Source: Thermoplasmata archaeon (GTDB lineage: Archaea; Thermoplasmatota; Thermoplasmata; Lutacidiplasmatales; UBA184). From it: DNA of 64,000 bases. The notes below the pieces were generated by a model. That model saw only the letters and a list, made by a program, of their open reading frames with translations. It did not search any database and was not told where the DNA came from. The stretch's first letter is position 1; each line of letters begins with the position of its first letter. Positions 49,826-57,589 of the stretch are shown here, one piece after another. A program made the translations under genes and the position numbers. The stretch is from assembly GCA_021796385.1 (NCBI GenBank), contig JAJYXQ010000033.1, positions 110,403 through 174,402 on the forward strand. The letters run 5' to 3'.

Positions 49826-50821
49826 ATGCGAGAACCAGGAACCCAGACCGCGACGAGCCCGGGGAAGGCCATCCTCTTCGGGGAGCACGCCGTGGTCTAC
49901 GGGTTCCCGGCCGTCTCCCTTGCCGTCGACCTGCCCACGATGGTCTCCGTGCGGCGGCGCCCGGGGACGGATTGGACCCTTGACGGCTCCCCGGAAGGGT
50001 TCCAACGTATCCCCTACCTCGTGGAAGCGGCCCGGTCGGTCGGGGCCGAGGGGATCGACGTCTCGATCCGTTCGTCGCTTCCCCGTGCTTCCGGCCTCGG
50101 TTCTTCGGCCGCGGTCACCTGCGGGCTCCTTGCCCTCCTTTCCAAGACCGGTCCCGGAGACCTGGGAACCCTGGCTAAGCTCGCCTACAGCGCGGAGTTC
50201 GCGGCGCAGGGGGTCGGGAGCCCGGCGGACACCAGCACGCTCTGCGCCGGGGGGATCGTGAGCATCGGGGGCGGTGGATACGGGAAGAGCCTTTGGGAGA
50301 TCGCTCCCCGGGAGAACCGGGGTCCCTGGAAGGTGGACCGATTGCCCGACCCCGGCTGGAAGTGGGTCGTCGCGTACACAGGTCTCCCGAAGCAGACCGG
50401 GGATGTCGTGAGCGCGGTGGGCCGGAAGGTCGGGGCCGGCGCTTCTTCCACCGTCGAGCAGATCGGTGCGCTCGCCGAGCGGGGGATCGCAGCGCTCTTC
50501 AAAGGGGACCGGGCCGAGGTGGGGAAGCTCATGAACGAGAACCACGGTCTCCTGGTCGAACTGGGCGTATCGAACCCGCGGATCGAGGAGATCGTGGAGG
50601 CCCTCCGACCTCAAACGCTCGGTGTCAAGATCACCGGTGCCGGGCGGGGGGGTTCGCTCCTCGCCCTTCCCCGCTCCGGGGAAGAGGCCGCCGTGGCCCG
50701 GGCCTTTGCCAAGGCGGGCACGGTACCGTTCGTCGTTTCGATCTCACCGGTCGGCGTGCGGGTGGCGCCCCCGTCCGTTACTTCGGCGGGGGCAGCATCT
50801 CCCGGACGATCCGCATCGTGA
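49826..50821 (+). CDS. mvk: Mevalonate kinase
   Basis: 331 residues from ATG 49826 (earlier in-frame ATGs lack the family's typical start). GHMP kinase motifs: SPGKAILFGEHAVVYGFPAV, ATP loop PRASGLGSSAAVTCG, and GVKITGAGRGGSLLAL. GEHAVVYG with following His/Glu pattern is specific for mevalonate kinase. It makes mevalonate 5-phosphate (or is used in the archaeal variant pathways) for isoprenoid ether lipids. Its 3' end overlaps the convergent MscS gene by 44 bases, and the extra C-terminal residues (VTSAGAASPGRSAS) lie in that overlap. Confidence 0.92.
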   Translation: MREPGTQTATSPGKAILFGEHAVVYGFPAVSLAVDLPTMVSVRRRPGTDWTLDGSPEGFQRIPYLVEAARSVGAEGIDVSIRSSLPRASGLGSSAAVTCGLLALLSKTGPGDLGTLAKLAYSAEFAAQGVGSPADTSTLCAGGIVSIGGGGYGKSLWEIAPRENRGPWKVDRLPDPGWKWVVAYTGLPKQTGDVVSAVGRKVGAGASSTVEQIGALAERGIAALFKGDRAEVGKLMNENHGLLVELGVSNPRIEEIVEALRPQTLGVKITGAGRGGSLLALPRSGEEAAVARAFAKAGTVPFVVSISPVGVRVAPPSVTSAGAASPGRSAS

Positions 50822-51794
50822 CCTGGAGGAGCGCACTGCGGGGTGGCTCCTCGGTGTTGCCCCGGCAGATCGCATCGACCGAGATGACGTAGGATGTCAT
50901 CGTGGCCTGGTTCACGAGGACCTTGACGCTGTCCGGAGAGGCAATCCACCGACTCTTGCGGATCGCCTGCGAGAGCTTGGGCAAGAGGACCTCGGGCGGG
51001 ACCGTGTGGGGGACCTCGTACTTCAGCCGGACCCAACGCTCCCGGGTCTCGTGCGAGATGACGGCCGCCTGCACCACGACGTTGTTGGGCACCTTGAAAT
51101 GGGTGCCATCGTCGAGTTGGATCGTGGAATAGGTGATCCCGATCTCGCTCACGACACCGGTGTACCCCGGGACGAGGGTGTCCTGCGAGTAGAACTTCGG
51201 GGGATAGGCGGGTGCGATCAGCCCGTATTGCCAGGAGACGAAGGTGATGCGATCCCCGGGGGAAAAGGGGGCGACGAAGAGGAGGAAGACCCCGGCGATC
51301 ACGTTGGAAAGGACCGTCTGGCCGGCGAGACCGACGACGAGCCCGGCAAAGGTCCCACCGGCCAGCAGGGCGACCGTATTAGCCCCCAGATAGGAAAGCA
51401 CGATCACGGCGAGGAGAACGTAGGCGATCACCCGGTAGAAGGAATAGACGAGCGAACTGCGGCGGGGGTCGCTCCACCGTCGTGCCACCGCCCGGACGAG
51501 CACCCCGAAGGCATGGATGGCCACGGCGCCGAGGCCGAAGATGACCCCGATGAGCACCCACTCCTGCCATGCTGCGGGGATCACGTGCGACCGGAGGAGG
51601 TAACCGTACCCGAGAACGCCGACGATGATGAGGCCGACGAGGAGCAGGACGAGGACGGAACCCGCCGTCGTGCCCGACACCTGGCTCCCCGCCGTCGGAG
51701 GGGGCGCCCCCACGGAGCCCAGCTCTTCGGCGATGAGGTCCTCCGACGGACCGGGTGCCGGGGCGGATGGCTCGGGAGATGAAGGAGGGTCCAT
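50778..51794 (-). CDS. MscS-family mechanosensitive ion channel
   Basis: 338 residues from ATG 51794. A Pro/Ser-rich N-terminus of about 40 residues precedes membrane helices LVLLLVGLIIVGVLGYGYL, WVLIGVIFGLGAVAIHAFGVL and VIAYVLLAVIVLSYLG. The pore helix TVALLAGGTFAGLVVGLAGQT carries the Gly/Ala pattern of MscS TM3, followed by LSNVIAGVFLLFVAPFSPGD, the start of the beta domain, and KVPNNVVVQ. Gated by membrane tension, it relieves osmotic downshock. An AT-rich TATA-like GGTATTAACC lies about 70 nt upstream. Confidence 0.9.
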   Translation of the reverse strand: MDPPSSPEPSAPAPGPSEDLIAEELGSVGAPPPTAGSQVSGTTAGSVLVLLLVGLIIVGVLGYGYLLRSHVIPAAWQEWVLIGVIFGLGAVAIHAFGVLVRAVARRWSDPRRSSLVYSFYRVIAYVLLAVIVLSYLGANTVALLAGGTFAGLVVGLAGQTVLSNVIAGVFLLFVAPFSPGDRITFVSWQYGLIAPAYPPKFYSQDTLVPGYTGVVSEIGITYSTIQLDDGTHFKVPNNVVVQAAVISHETRERWVRLKYEVPHTVPPEVLLPKLSQAIRKSRWIASPDSVKVLVNQATMTSYVISVDAICRGNTEEPPRSALLQVTMRIVREMLPPPK

Positions 51795-51960
51795 GATCGG
51801 AAAAGGCCCCCGGGGATCCTGAACCGACGCGGGAGCTTTCGGAAAGGCTGAGGGTCGATGGGTTAATACCGCTTTGGAGGCGGTGGACCTCCGTGCGGAA
51901 GGGGGCGGGCGTCCCTGCTGCATCGGGAGGAAAAGAGGGGCCCGCGCGGGGGCGGTCCGT

Positions 51961-52512
51961 TTAGGCGTCGCTCGGACCGGGTTCCCAACCGGTCGCCTGG
52001 GACCACTCATCCGCCTTCCGGAGCAGAGCCCACACCGTGGGCGACTTGGCATCGACGTACCTCTCGCGGTCGTTCCGATGTACTTCCGCCAGTTTCCACT
52101 TCACGCGGGCGTAGCCGTCCGCATTGGCGGGATGGGTACGGAGATAATCGCGCAGGAGGAGCGTGAGCTGCTCGTCAACGCTGCCGGAACGACGGACATG
52201 GATGTGGACCCCCCGGGGTCCCTCGTGCCGACGGAAGAACCGCTTCGACCGGTCGGGGTTCTCCGGCCGGAACGAGTATCCGAGAGCCTCCAAGGCCGGC
52301 GCGTAGCGCAAGACGGGCTCGAGCTGTGCGACCGAGATCTGGATGTCGATGATGGGTTTCGCATCGAGACCGGGGACCGAGGTCGAGCCGACGTGGTCGA
52401 TCCGTGCGGCGAGAGGGCCCAAGGCCCGACGCAGGGTGGTGCCGATGGCCCGGAACTCCTCCGTCCACTGCGGGTCCGCCCGGAATACGATGATCGGATC
52501 GTCCGCGTCCAT
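51961..52512 (-). CDS. GrpB (UPF0157) family protein
   Basis: 183 residues. The nucleotidyltransferase-like GrpB pattern is clear: DPQWTEEFRAIGTTLRRAL, RIDHVGSTSVPGLDAKPIIDIQIS (given as IDHVGSTSVPGLDAKPIID), GYSFRPENPDRSKRFF, HIHVRRSG, LLLRDYLRTHPANADGYARVK. The GSTSVPGLxAKPxIDI stretch carries the polymerase-beta-like GS and DxD-type residues. Biochemical activity is unsettled for the family. Stand-alone. Confidence 0.9.
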   Translation of the reverse strand: MDADDPIIVFRADPQWTEEFRAIGTTLRRALGPLAARIDHVGSTSVPGLDAKPIIDIQISVAQLEPVLRYAPALEALGYSFRPENPDRSKRFFRRHEGPRGVHIHVRRSGSVDEQLTLLLRDYLRTHPANADGYARVKWKLAEVHRNDRERYVDAKSPTVWALLRKADEWSQATGWEPGPSDA

Positions 52513-53281
52513 GCGAGGCGGTAGCCTGGGATGGGATAAAAGGTCGGGAGAGGGGCGGGTTGGTTAGAGCCTTGACATGAAGAGTCAAATTGATCACAAG
52601 GAGCCTGAGGTGAATACCGGCTGGACTCACAGTACGAACTCTTGTCAAACAGACAGGGGACAAAGCCCACCCCTGTGCGATCAAAGCACCGTGCCGGTCA
52701 GACCGGACTTTCGGGGATGATACTACCAAATGCCTATCCTTACGGTGAAGTCTACCCTTTCACCCGGATTCGTCCGTCGTTGCCGTCTGTGTTCACGGAG
52801 TTCGATCATTGGGGTGTGACAAAGGGATAGGGAAGGTGTTCCCTGAAATGTTCCGAGCATCACCTCGAGGATTCCTCGCAGAGTCCCTTCCCATGGCAAG
52901 TAACGAAGCGCAATCCGCTCACTTGGCGATGTACGACTTGAGTGAACAAGTCTTCGAGACAACGACAGGACGCAAAGACGATCGCTGATACCTGTCCCTC
53001 CGCTCGTTGAGTGGTCAGGTGGATCGAGCTGGGGGCAGAGTGGAGAGATTGGTAACCATGGATGTTGATTTGCTTCCCGCGCTGGCTTACTTTCCGCTAG
53101 CGCTTGTAGAGTCCGTTCCCGGTGAGTGTGAACGCAATGCCTTGCTAAAGAGGGGGGATGAGGCCAAATCCTTGCTTGAGCGATTTGGAGAAGACCATCC
53201 TCCTGTCGGTTTGATACTTGCCCACCGGTCCTAGTTTTGTCCACCCGACCCTACCCTTCCTAACGCACCGGTAGATACCCG
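52513..53281. other. AT-richer stretch without a convincing gene
   Basis: 769 bases whose base composition is clearly lower in GC than the neighbours. Frames on both strands are short or have improbable composition. One small plus-strand frame is described separately. No tRNA, terminal repeat or transposase remnant was recognised. It may be degraded acquired DNA next to the toxin-antitoxin pair. Confidence 0.5.
53058..53234 (+). CDS. Possible 58-residue protein, unknown
   Basis: ATG 53058 opens a frame with protein-like composition: MDVDLLPALAYFPLALVESV, then CERNALLKRGDEAKSLLERFG and HPPVGLILAHRS. No clear promoter or ribosome site was identified and it lies in a gene-poor patch, so it may be a fragment of a decayed gene. 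Confidence 0.3.
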   Translation: MDVDLLPALAYFPLALVESVPGECERNALLKRGDEAKSLLERFGEDHPPVGLILAHRS

Positions 53282-53632
53282 TCATGCGGGGAGCGTAGGT
53301 CTGCCCACGCGGGCCGAGTCGCTCTTTCCGGGGATGGGTTTCTTCAATCTATCCAGCTTCCTGTAGGATCCCGGTCTCTTGCCGACCCCGTAGAGATCGA
53401 GGTGGTTCCCGTGAACTACATAGAGGATGCGATAGGAGTCCCTCAGGAAGTGGGCAACCCACGCTTCGAGAGGAAGGGGCTCCTCTGCCCTGAAAACCTG
53501 GTAGCCAAGCCCGGGACGGAAGGGTGCCTTCTTGAGTCCAGCGATCACCCTCATAGTCTCCTCATAGACTGGGTCGGAGAGCTCGTCAAGTTCATCGAAG
53601 AGAAGCCGATGCTCTCGGGTTTCGAGCATCAA
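53282..53632 (-). CDS. RelE/ParE-like toxin
   Basis: 116 residues; its ATG overlaps the antitoxin stop (ATGA). The compact pattern LKKAPFRPGLGYQVFRAE, LPLEAWVAHFLRDSYRILYVVHGNHLDLYGVGKR (given in part as HFLRDSYRILYVVHGN) is the beta-sheet core of RelE-superfamily toxins: an (R)xxYRI(L/I)Y strand followed by a short hairpin. Such toxins cleave mRNA on the ribosome or poison gyrase. The call rests on fold pattern and on the antitoxin directly upstream. Confidence 0.65.
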   Translation of the reverse strand: MMLETREHRLLFDELDELSDPVYEETMRVIAGLKKAPFRPGLGYQVFRAEEPLPLEAWVAHFLRDSYRILYVVHGNHLDLYGVGKRPGSYRKLDRLKKPIPGKSDSARVGRPTLPA

Positions 53633-53865
53633 TGCATCCTTGCCATCCTCTTCTTGTGGTACTCCTCAAGGACACTTTGAGGGAGCAGCTTCTCCTTCCC
53701 GGACTTGACGTCTCCCATCCTCCGAGCCATCTCCTCGAGCCAAGGGTCGTGCTCAGACCTCTCTTGGAGCAAGGCTTGAATCACATCATCATAGCTCTGC
53801 CTGCCCGCCTTAAGGCGCTCCAAGGCCTCCTTCGTGGATTCGTGAACTTGGATCGTGGTTGCCAT
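53629..53865 (-). CDS. Ribbon-helix-helix-type antitoxin
   Basis: 78 residues from ATG 53865. TTIQVHESTKEALERLKAGR and QSYDDVIQALLQER are the strand-helix-helix of the VapB/RelB-like antitoxins common in archaea. The C-terminal 40 residues are charged and presumably wrap the toxin. A perfect inverted repeat at 53881-53900 in its promoter is the expected autoregulatory operator. Confidence 0.75.
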   Translation of the reverse strand: MATTIQVHESTKEALERLKAGRQSYDDVIQALLQERSEHDPWLEEMARRMGDVKSGKEKLLPQSVLEEYHKKRMARMH

Positions 53866-53880
53866 GCGTCTGTAGTACCT

Positions 53881-53900
53881 ATAGCCGATATGGCGGCTAT
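53881..53900. promoter_or_regulatory. Inverted-repeat operator of the toxin-antitoxin pair
   Basis: ATAGCCG-ATATGG-CGGCTAT: perfect 7-bp arms with a 6-bp AT-rich spacer, 16 bases upstream of the antitoxin ATG. Suits binding by a dimeric RHH antitoxin. Confidence 0.6.
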
Positions 53901-54214
53901 GGAGATAAACCTATCCTCGAGCGGGACCCTGCTTGCAGGAAGACGCCTCCAACCCACGGCCGCCCCTCCAAGCCACAAAGCACCCGATGTGGCCGGTCCT
54001 AAGGTTCAACATTTCCGCCAGTGGTGGGGGGGGTCCTTGAGCCGCTCACTCCGAGCGCTGGGCCCGGGAGGTGGGAGACCAAAACACGAGGACGTTGCGC
54101 GGGTTTTAACCTCTCCTCGACCCTTCAGATACCGTGACCTCGCGGTAGCCATACATTTTGGTCGTCGAGCAACACTACCTCTTAAGTGCCGCAAAGTGTG
54201 TCATAAGGAAAACT
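53901..54214. other. Intergenic stretch upstream of the antitoxin and hypothetical gene
   Basis: Non-coding between divergent genes. It contains the antitoxin promoter region on the left, and a TCATAAGG patch about 20 nt before the ATG at 54215. Nothing else recognised. Confidence 0.4.
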
Positions 54215-54517
54215 ATGGTAGATCGAGTGTACAAGAGCAACCTTCCCGCCCTACGAAAGGCTTTGGAGAAACAGCGCGCAGATATAGCTCTACTTCGACC
54301 CAAGTCCGACTGGCTCCGGCTACGGGTAGATCACCTGCTCCGGCACGCAAGGTCTCTCGAGACCGTTCTGCAGTCGACCGAACTCTCCCAGGGGTCCCAT
54401 CGGTTGACCCGCGGGGTCGTCTTCCTACACTCGGACCTTGTCTATCTGAGGACGAATGTGAAGGGTTTGGAAGAGATCATTCGTCGTGAGAAGAGCCTTC
54501 GCACAAAGCGGAAGTGA
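54215..54517 (+). CDS. Small basic helical protein, unknown
   Basis: 100 residues from ATG 54215; the upstream frame extension lacks a plausible start. Highly basic and predicted all-helical (NLPALRKALEKQRADIALL, WLRLRVDHLLRHARSLETVL, LVYLRTNVKGLEEIIRRE), ending KSLRTKRK. It could be a nucleic-acid-binding or coiled-coil protein. No family recognised. It lies in the same AT-richer stretch as the toxin-antitoxin pair. Confidence 0.5.
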   Translation: MVDRVYKSNLPALRKALEKQRADIALLRPKSDWLRLRVDHLLRHARSLETVLQSTELSQGSHRLTRGVVFLHSDLVYLRTNVKGLEEIIRREKSLRTKRK

Positions 54518-54690
54518 GGATTGCGTTCGGCGGGGGAGTCCGTGTGCGATGAACCCTCCCGTTAGCAGGGAAGGTCGCAAAAGAAAGCGCCTTTTACACC
54601 TGTCGGATCTTCTTACACTTCAAAGCGTCTGACGACAAGGAATCTCCGCGGAACGAACGGTTGACACAGTAGGGCGGTGCTCTCTGGGGC

Positions 54691-55887
54691 TCACTTCCGT
54701 GAGACGATCCGGACCACATCGCCGTCGTGGAGCTCGTGCTCCGCGCTCAGGGCCCGGTGGGTGCGCCCGTCGATCGCCCGGATGAAACCCTCCCCGAGGT
54801 CGGTGTGGACGAGGTACGCTAGCTGCCGGGCCGTCGTTCCGGCCGGTACGAGGTGGGCATCGGGCAGCACCCGTCCCTTCCCGTCGGTCCACCGGGACTC
54901 GTCCTCGACGGGGAAGACGGCGATCCGGTGGAGCCCCTCGAAGACGAGCCGCTCGAGCGACTCGATCACGCCCGTCGTCTTCCACGTCTCGAGGAAGCGC
55001 CGGATGGTCGCAAGCGCTTCGCGCTGGCGGGCCGACAGGGTGCCTTCTTGCGTCGCCTCGAACCGGCCGGAACCGGGCTCGTAGGCGATGACCCCCGCCT
55101 TGGCAGCCTTGCGGAGGGTAAGTTCGATGTCGGCGCTGGTCGCTTGGACGGCGAGGGGTGCTACCGCCGACTCAAGGTGCGTAAGATCCTCTAGAGTGGA
55201 GTGGTCCGCCTTGTTCGCCACGATGAGTCTCGGTTTTGCCCCGCGCAGCAGGTTCACCGACAGGGCCACCTTCTGCGACCCGGTCCATACTGAAGGCCGC
55301 ACCGGATCGAGGCCGGTCGTGCGCAGGGCGGCGAGCACTTCACGAGAAGTGATCCCGAGGCCCGTGAGCCGTTCGGCCAGCACCTCCTCGACCTTCTCTC
55401 CCTGAAGCTCCACCCCGCGCATGGCGCGGTCCCACTGCCGGCCCAAGATGTCCGCGACCCATAGCGACATTTCCTCCTCGAGGAACGCCACCTCGACCTT
55501 GGGATCGTTCGAACGGGGGGCAGCCAACTGGCCTTCGGGGGTGGTGGCACCGGAGAGGTCCACGACGTTGAGGAAACCGTGGACCGCCCGAAGGTCGTCG
55601 AGGAACTTGTTCCCGAGCCCCTTTCCCTCGTGGGCCCCGGGAACGAGCCCCGCCACGTCCACAAGCGTCACCGGGATGTGGCGCACGCCGTTCACGCACG
55701 AAGCATTCCCCGGGTTGCAGGGGATGTTCTTCTCGCGGTGCGGGCAGGGGCGCCGGACGTAGGACTGGCCCCGGTTGGGGTCGATGGTGGTGAACGGGTA
55801 CGGGGCGACGGGAGCTTCGAGAAGGGTGAGGGCGTTGAACAGCGTGGACTTTCCCACGTTCGGCTTTCCGACTAGCCCGACCTCCAT
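54691..55887 (-). CDS. ychF: YchF/Obg-family translation-associated GTPase/ATPase
   Basis: 398 residues from ATG 55887. P-loop GLVGKPNVGKST, switch region PYPFTTIDPNRG, DVAGLVPGAHEGKGLGNKFLDD (given as VDVAGLVPGAHEGKGLG), and NKAD as the nucleotide-specificity motif. A C-terminal TGS domain ends in AEHELHDGDVVRIVSRK. The cysteine-bearing insert CPHREKNIPCNPGNASC after the switch region is typical of archaeal members and could bind zinc. Associates with ribosomes. Seven bases behind the cobalamin adenosyltransferase gene. Confidence 0.92.
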   Translation of the reverse strand: MEVGLVGKPNVGKSTLFNALTLLEAPVAPYPFTTIDPNRGQSYVRRPCPHREKNIPCNPGNASCVNGVRHIPVTLVDVAGLVPGAHEGKGLGNKFLDDLRAVHGFLNVVDLSGATTPEGQLAAPRSNDPKVEVAFLEEEMSLWVADILGRQWDRAMRGVELQGEKVEEVLAERLTGLGITSREVLAALRTTGLDPVRPSVWTGSQKVALSVNLLRGAKPRLIVANKADHSTLEDLTHLESAVAPLAVQATSADIELTLRKAAKAGVIAYEPGSGRFEATQEGTLSARQREALATIRRFLETWKTTGVIESLERLVFEGLHRIAVFPVEDESRWTDGKGRVLPDAHLVPAGTTARQLAYLVHTDLGEGFIRAIDGRTHRALSAEHELHDGDVVRIVSRK

Positions 55888-55894
55888 CGAACGT

Positions 55895-56458
55895 TCACCG
55901 GGTGTAATCAGGGTGGATCTCGCGGTATTTCTCAATGAGGTTGGCGGCGAGGGCCAGGGAGAACAAGGTGTCGGAAAGGCGGTTCAAGTAGACGAGCACC
56001 TCGGGCCGGACGGGGTGCTCCTTGGAGAGGCGGACGAGCGAGCGCTCGGCCCGGCGGGCGACCGTCCGGGCAAGGTGGAGACGGCTTCCGACCCGCCCGC
56101 CGCCCGGAAGCACGAACGTGTTGAGGCCCACGAAGGGTGCGTAGAACCGGTCGATGTCCGCCTCCAACCGGGCCGTGTGGCGCTTGGCGATCTGGGGAGC
56201 GGTGGTAGCGGTCCCTTCGGGAGGTGGGGCACTGGCGAGCTCGGCACCCAGGATGAAGAGCTCATGCTGCATCCGCTCCACGATCTCGCGGAGCTCCTTC
56301 ATGGGTTCCCCCATCTCGGCGCGGGCGACGCCAAGGGTGGCATTGAGCTCGTCGATCTCCCCGGTCGCCTCGATGCGGGGATCGCTCTTCGCCACGCGCA
56401 GTTCGCCACGGAGGCCAGTTTCCCCACGATCCCCACCCCGCGTGTAGATGCGGCTCAT
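55895..56458 (-). CDS. ATP:cob(I)alamin adenosyltransferase (PduO-type)
   Basis: 187 residues from ATG 56458. Start IYTRGGDRGETGLRGELRVAK is the ATP-binding P-site of PduO enzymes. EIDELNATLGVARAE, FVLPGGGRVGSRLHLARTVARRAER (given in part as VLPGGGRVGSRLHLARTVAR) and YLNRLSDTLFSLA complete the signature, including the conserved Arg and Asn that form the corrinoid pocket. Makes adenosylcobalamin; no B12-dependent enzyme is in the window. Confidence 0.95.
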   Translation of the reverse strand: MSRIYTRGGDRGETGLRGELRVAKSDPRIEATGEIDELNATLGVARAEMGEPMKELREIVERMQHELFILGAELASAPPPEGTATTAPQIAKRHTARLEADIDRFYAPFVGLNTFVLPGGGRVGSRLHLARTVARRAERSLVRLSKEHPVRPEVLVYLNRLSDTLFSLALAANLIEKYREIHPDYTR

Positions 56459-56488
56459 GCTTCTCCCGGGGCCCGGAGAACCTCGGGC

Positions 56489-56929
56489 CTATTTTTCCTC
56501 TCTGGCCGTTGCCGATGCGGGGGTCTCGAGGAAGCCGGCCCCCAATCGACGCATTTGCCGCACCGTCTCGGTGGCACTCCACCCTTTTGCATCCGCCTCC
56601 TGGAGAAGCGCACCGGTGGCCCGTTCGAGCTCCATCCAGGGAAAGGGGGCCACGGGGTCCGCCGGCCGCGGGGGCGGTGGGTTCAATGCGGCGTACGCGA
56701 GCGCCGCCTCGAGGTGCTTACATGTGCCGAGACCCCGGGAGAGGAAGTCGGGGCAGCTGCACTGTGCTCCGTCCCGAGAGGGAAAGGCCGGAAGGAGCAC
56801 CCGGTACGACCCGCCGCTCGCACTATCGACCGTGTAGGCGGGGACATCGCCCGGAGCCGGCTCGATATGGAAATGCGTGCTGGTCGCCCGTTTCCGTCGG
56901 GCTTCCAACGCCTCTTTCCGGGTCGGCAT
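56489..56929 (-). CDS. SWIM zinc-finger protein
   Basis: 146 residues from ATG 56929, first of the unit leading to the adenosyltransferase and YchF. The SWIM motif CxC...CxH reads CSCPDFLSRGLGTCKHLEA near residue 57-75. SWIM domains bind DNA or protein; in archaea many are single-domain. The C-terminal helices (MELERATGALLQEADAKGWS) are unassigned. A TATA-like GCTAATAGCC around 56952-56962 gives leaderless spacing. Confidence 0.85.
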   Translation of the reverse strand: MPTRKEALEARRKRATSTHFHIEPAPGDVPAYTVDSASGGSYRVLLPAFPSRDGAQCSCPDFLSRGLGTCKHLEAALAYAALNPPPPRPADPVAPFPWMELERATGALLQEADAKGWSATETVRQMRRLGAGFLETPASATAREEK

Positions 56930-56951
56930 GGTCCCGACAGAGGCCCCTCTG

Positions 56952-56962
56952 GGCTATTAGCC
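56952..56962 (-). promoter_or_regulatory. TATA box of the SWIM-adenosyltransferase-YchF unit
   Basis: GGCTAATAGCC on the minus strand, centred about 28 nt before the ATG at 56929. Confidence 0.5.
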
Positions 56963-57072
56963 GCGCGGGGAAATGCAAATCGGAAAGGACTGGCGCCGGG
57001 GCGGGGAGATTTCCCCGCCCAGTTTTAAAAGAGTTGGTCAGGATGCTTCCTGCAGTCGAAGCACCAAGCCGT

Positions 57073-57111
57073 CTACTTCTTCTTGTTCTTGCATCCGCAC
57101 GTGTTACACAT
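57073..57111 (-). CDS. Possible 12-residue Cys-rich microprotein
   Basis: An ATG at 57111 preceded by GGAGGAG (57121-57127) with a nine-base gap opens the frame MCNTCGCKNKKK and stops at 57073. CxxCxC plus a Lys tail could bind a metal. A TATA-like TTTTATCC at about 57158-57165 lies upstream on this strand and a TTTT run follows the stop region. The same TATA also fits the plus-strand VOC gene, so independent transcription is uncertain. Confidence 0.35.
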   Translation of the reverse strand: MCNTCGCKNKKK

Positions 57112-57157
57112 GGGGTTGGGCTCCTCCGCGCCTCAAGAGAGCATACGGATAGGAACG

Positions 57158-57165
57158 GATAAAAC
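57158..57165 (+). promoter_or_regulatory. TATA box of the glyoxalase-like gene
   Basis: GATAAAAC-type element centred about 27 nt before the ATG at 57188 (plus). Its reverse complement could also drive the short minus-strand Cys-peptide unit. Confidence 0.5.
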
Positions 57166-57187
57166 CTTCGCTTGATGGTCTAATCCC

Positions 57188-57565
57188 ATGCGCATCTCCC
57201 ACACGTCGATCACGGTACGGGACATGGACGAAAGCCTCCGGTTCTATACGCAGGTAATGGGTCTGAGCCCGGGCGCCCGGCGGCAGATCCCAGAGAACCG
57301 GGCCGAGATCGCCTTCGTCTCGGACCCGGAGAGCGGCATGCGGATCGAACTGACCCATTGGCAGGACAAGAAGGGCCTGGTCGAAGGGGACCTCCTCGAC
57401 CACATCGGCTTCGAGGTGCCGGACCTTCAGGCCACGATCGCCGCCATGCGCAAGGCCGGTGTCAAGATCCTGAAGGAGCCCTACACGCTGAAGGGTGGCC
57501 AACACCCGATCGCCTTCGTTTCGGACCCGAACGGGGTTTGGATCGAGCTTGTGGAACAGAGTTAA
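57188..57565 (+). CDS. VOC-family glyoxalase I-like protein
   Basis: 125 residues from ATG 57188. Glyoxalase I layout: RISHTSITVRDMDESLRFYTQVMGL with a metal-ligand His at the first strand, GMRIELTHW with Glu, DHIGFEVPDLQATIAAM with a second His, and AFVSDPNGVWIELVEQ with the final Glu. All four expected metal ligands are visible, unlike the other VOC protein in the window. It may detoxify methylglyoxal-type adducts or be methylmalonyl-CoA epimerase-like; not resolved. MFS gene follows 24 bases on. Confidence 0.85.
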   Translation: MRISHTSITVRDMDESLRFYTQVMGLSPGARRQIPENRAEIAFVSDPESGMRIELTHWQDKKGLVEGDLLDHIGFEVPDLQATIAAMRKAGVKILKEPYTLKGGQHPIAFVSDPNGVWIELVEQS

Positions 57566-57589
57566 GGGGCGGCCCCGGTGCCGTAAGGC

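Noticed and set aside
52723..53244. 173-codon minus-strand frame
   Set aside because: Pro/His/Arg-rich with no secondary-structure pattern, no ribosome site, and internal to an AT-richer gene-poor patch.
54540..54640. Possible C/D box RNA (GCGATGAAC and CTGA)
   Set aside because: Boxes are imperfect and too far apart, and no terminal stem or C'/D' pair is visible.
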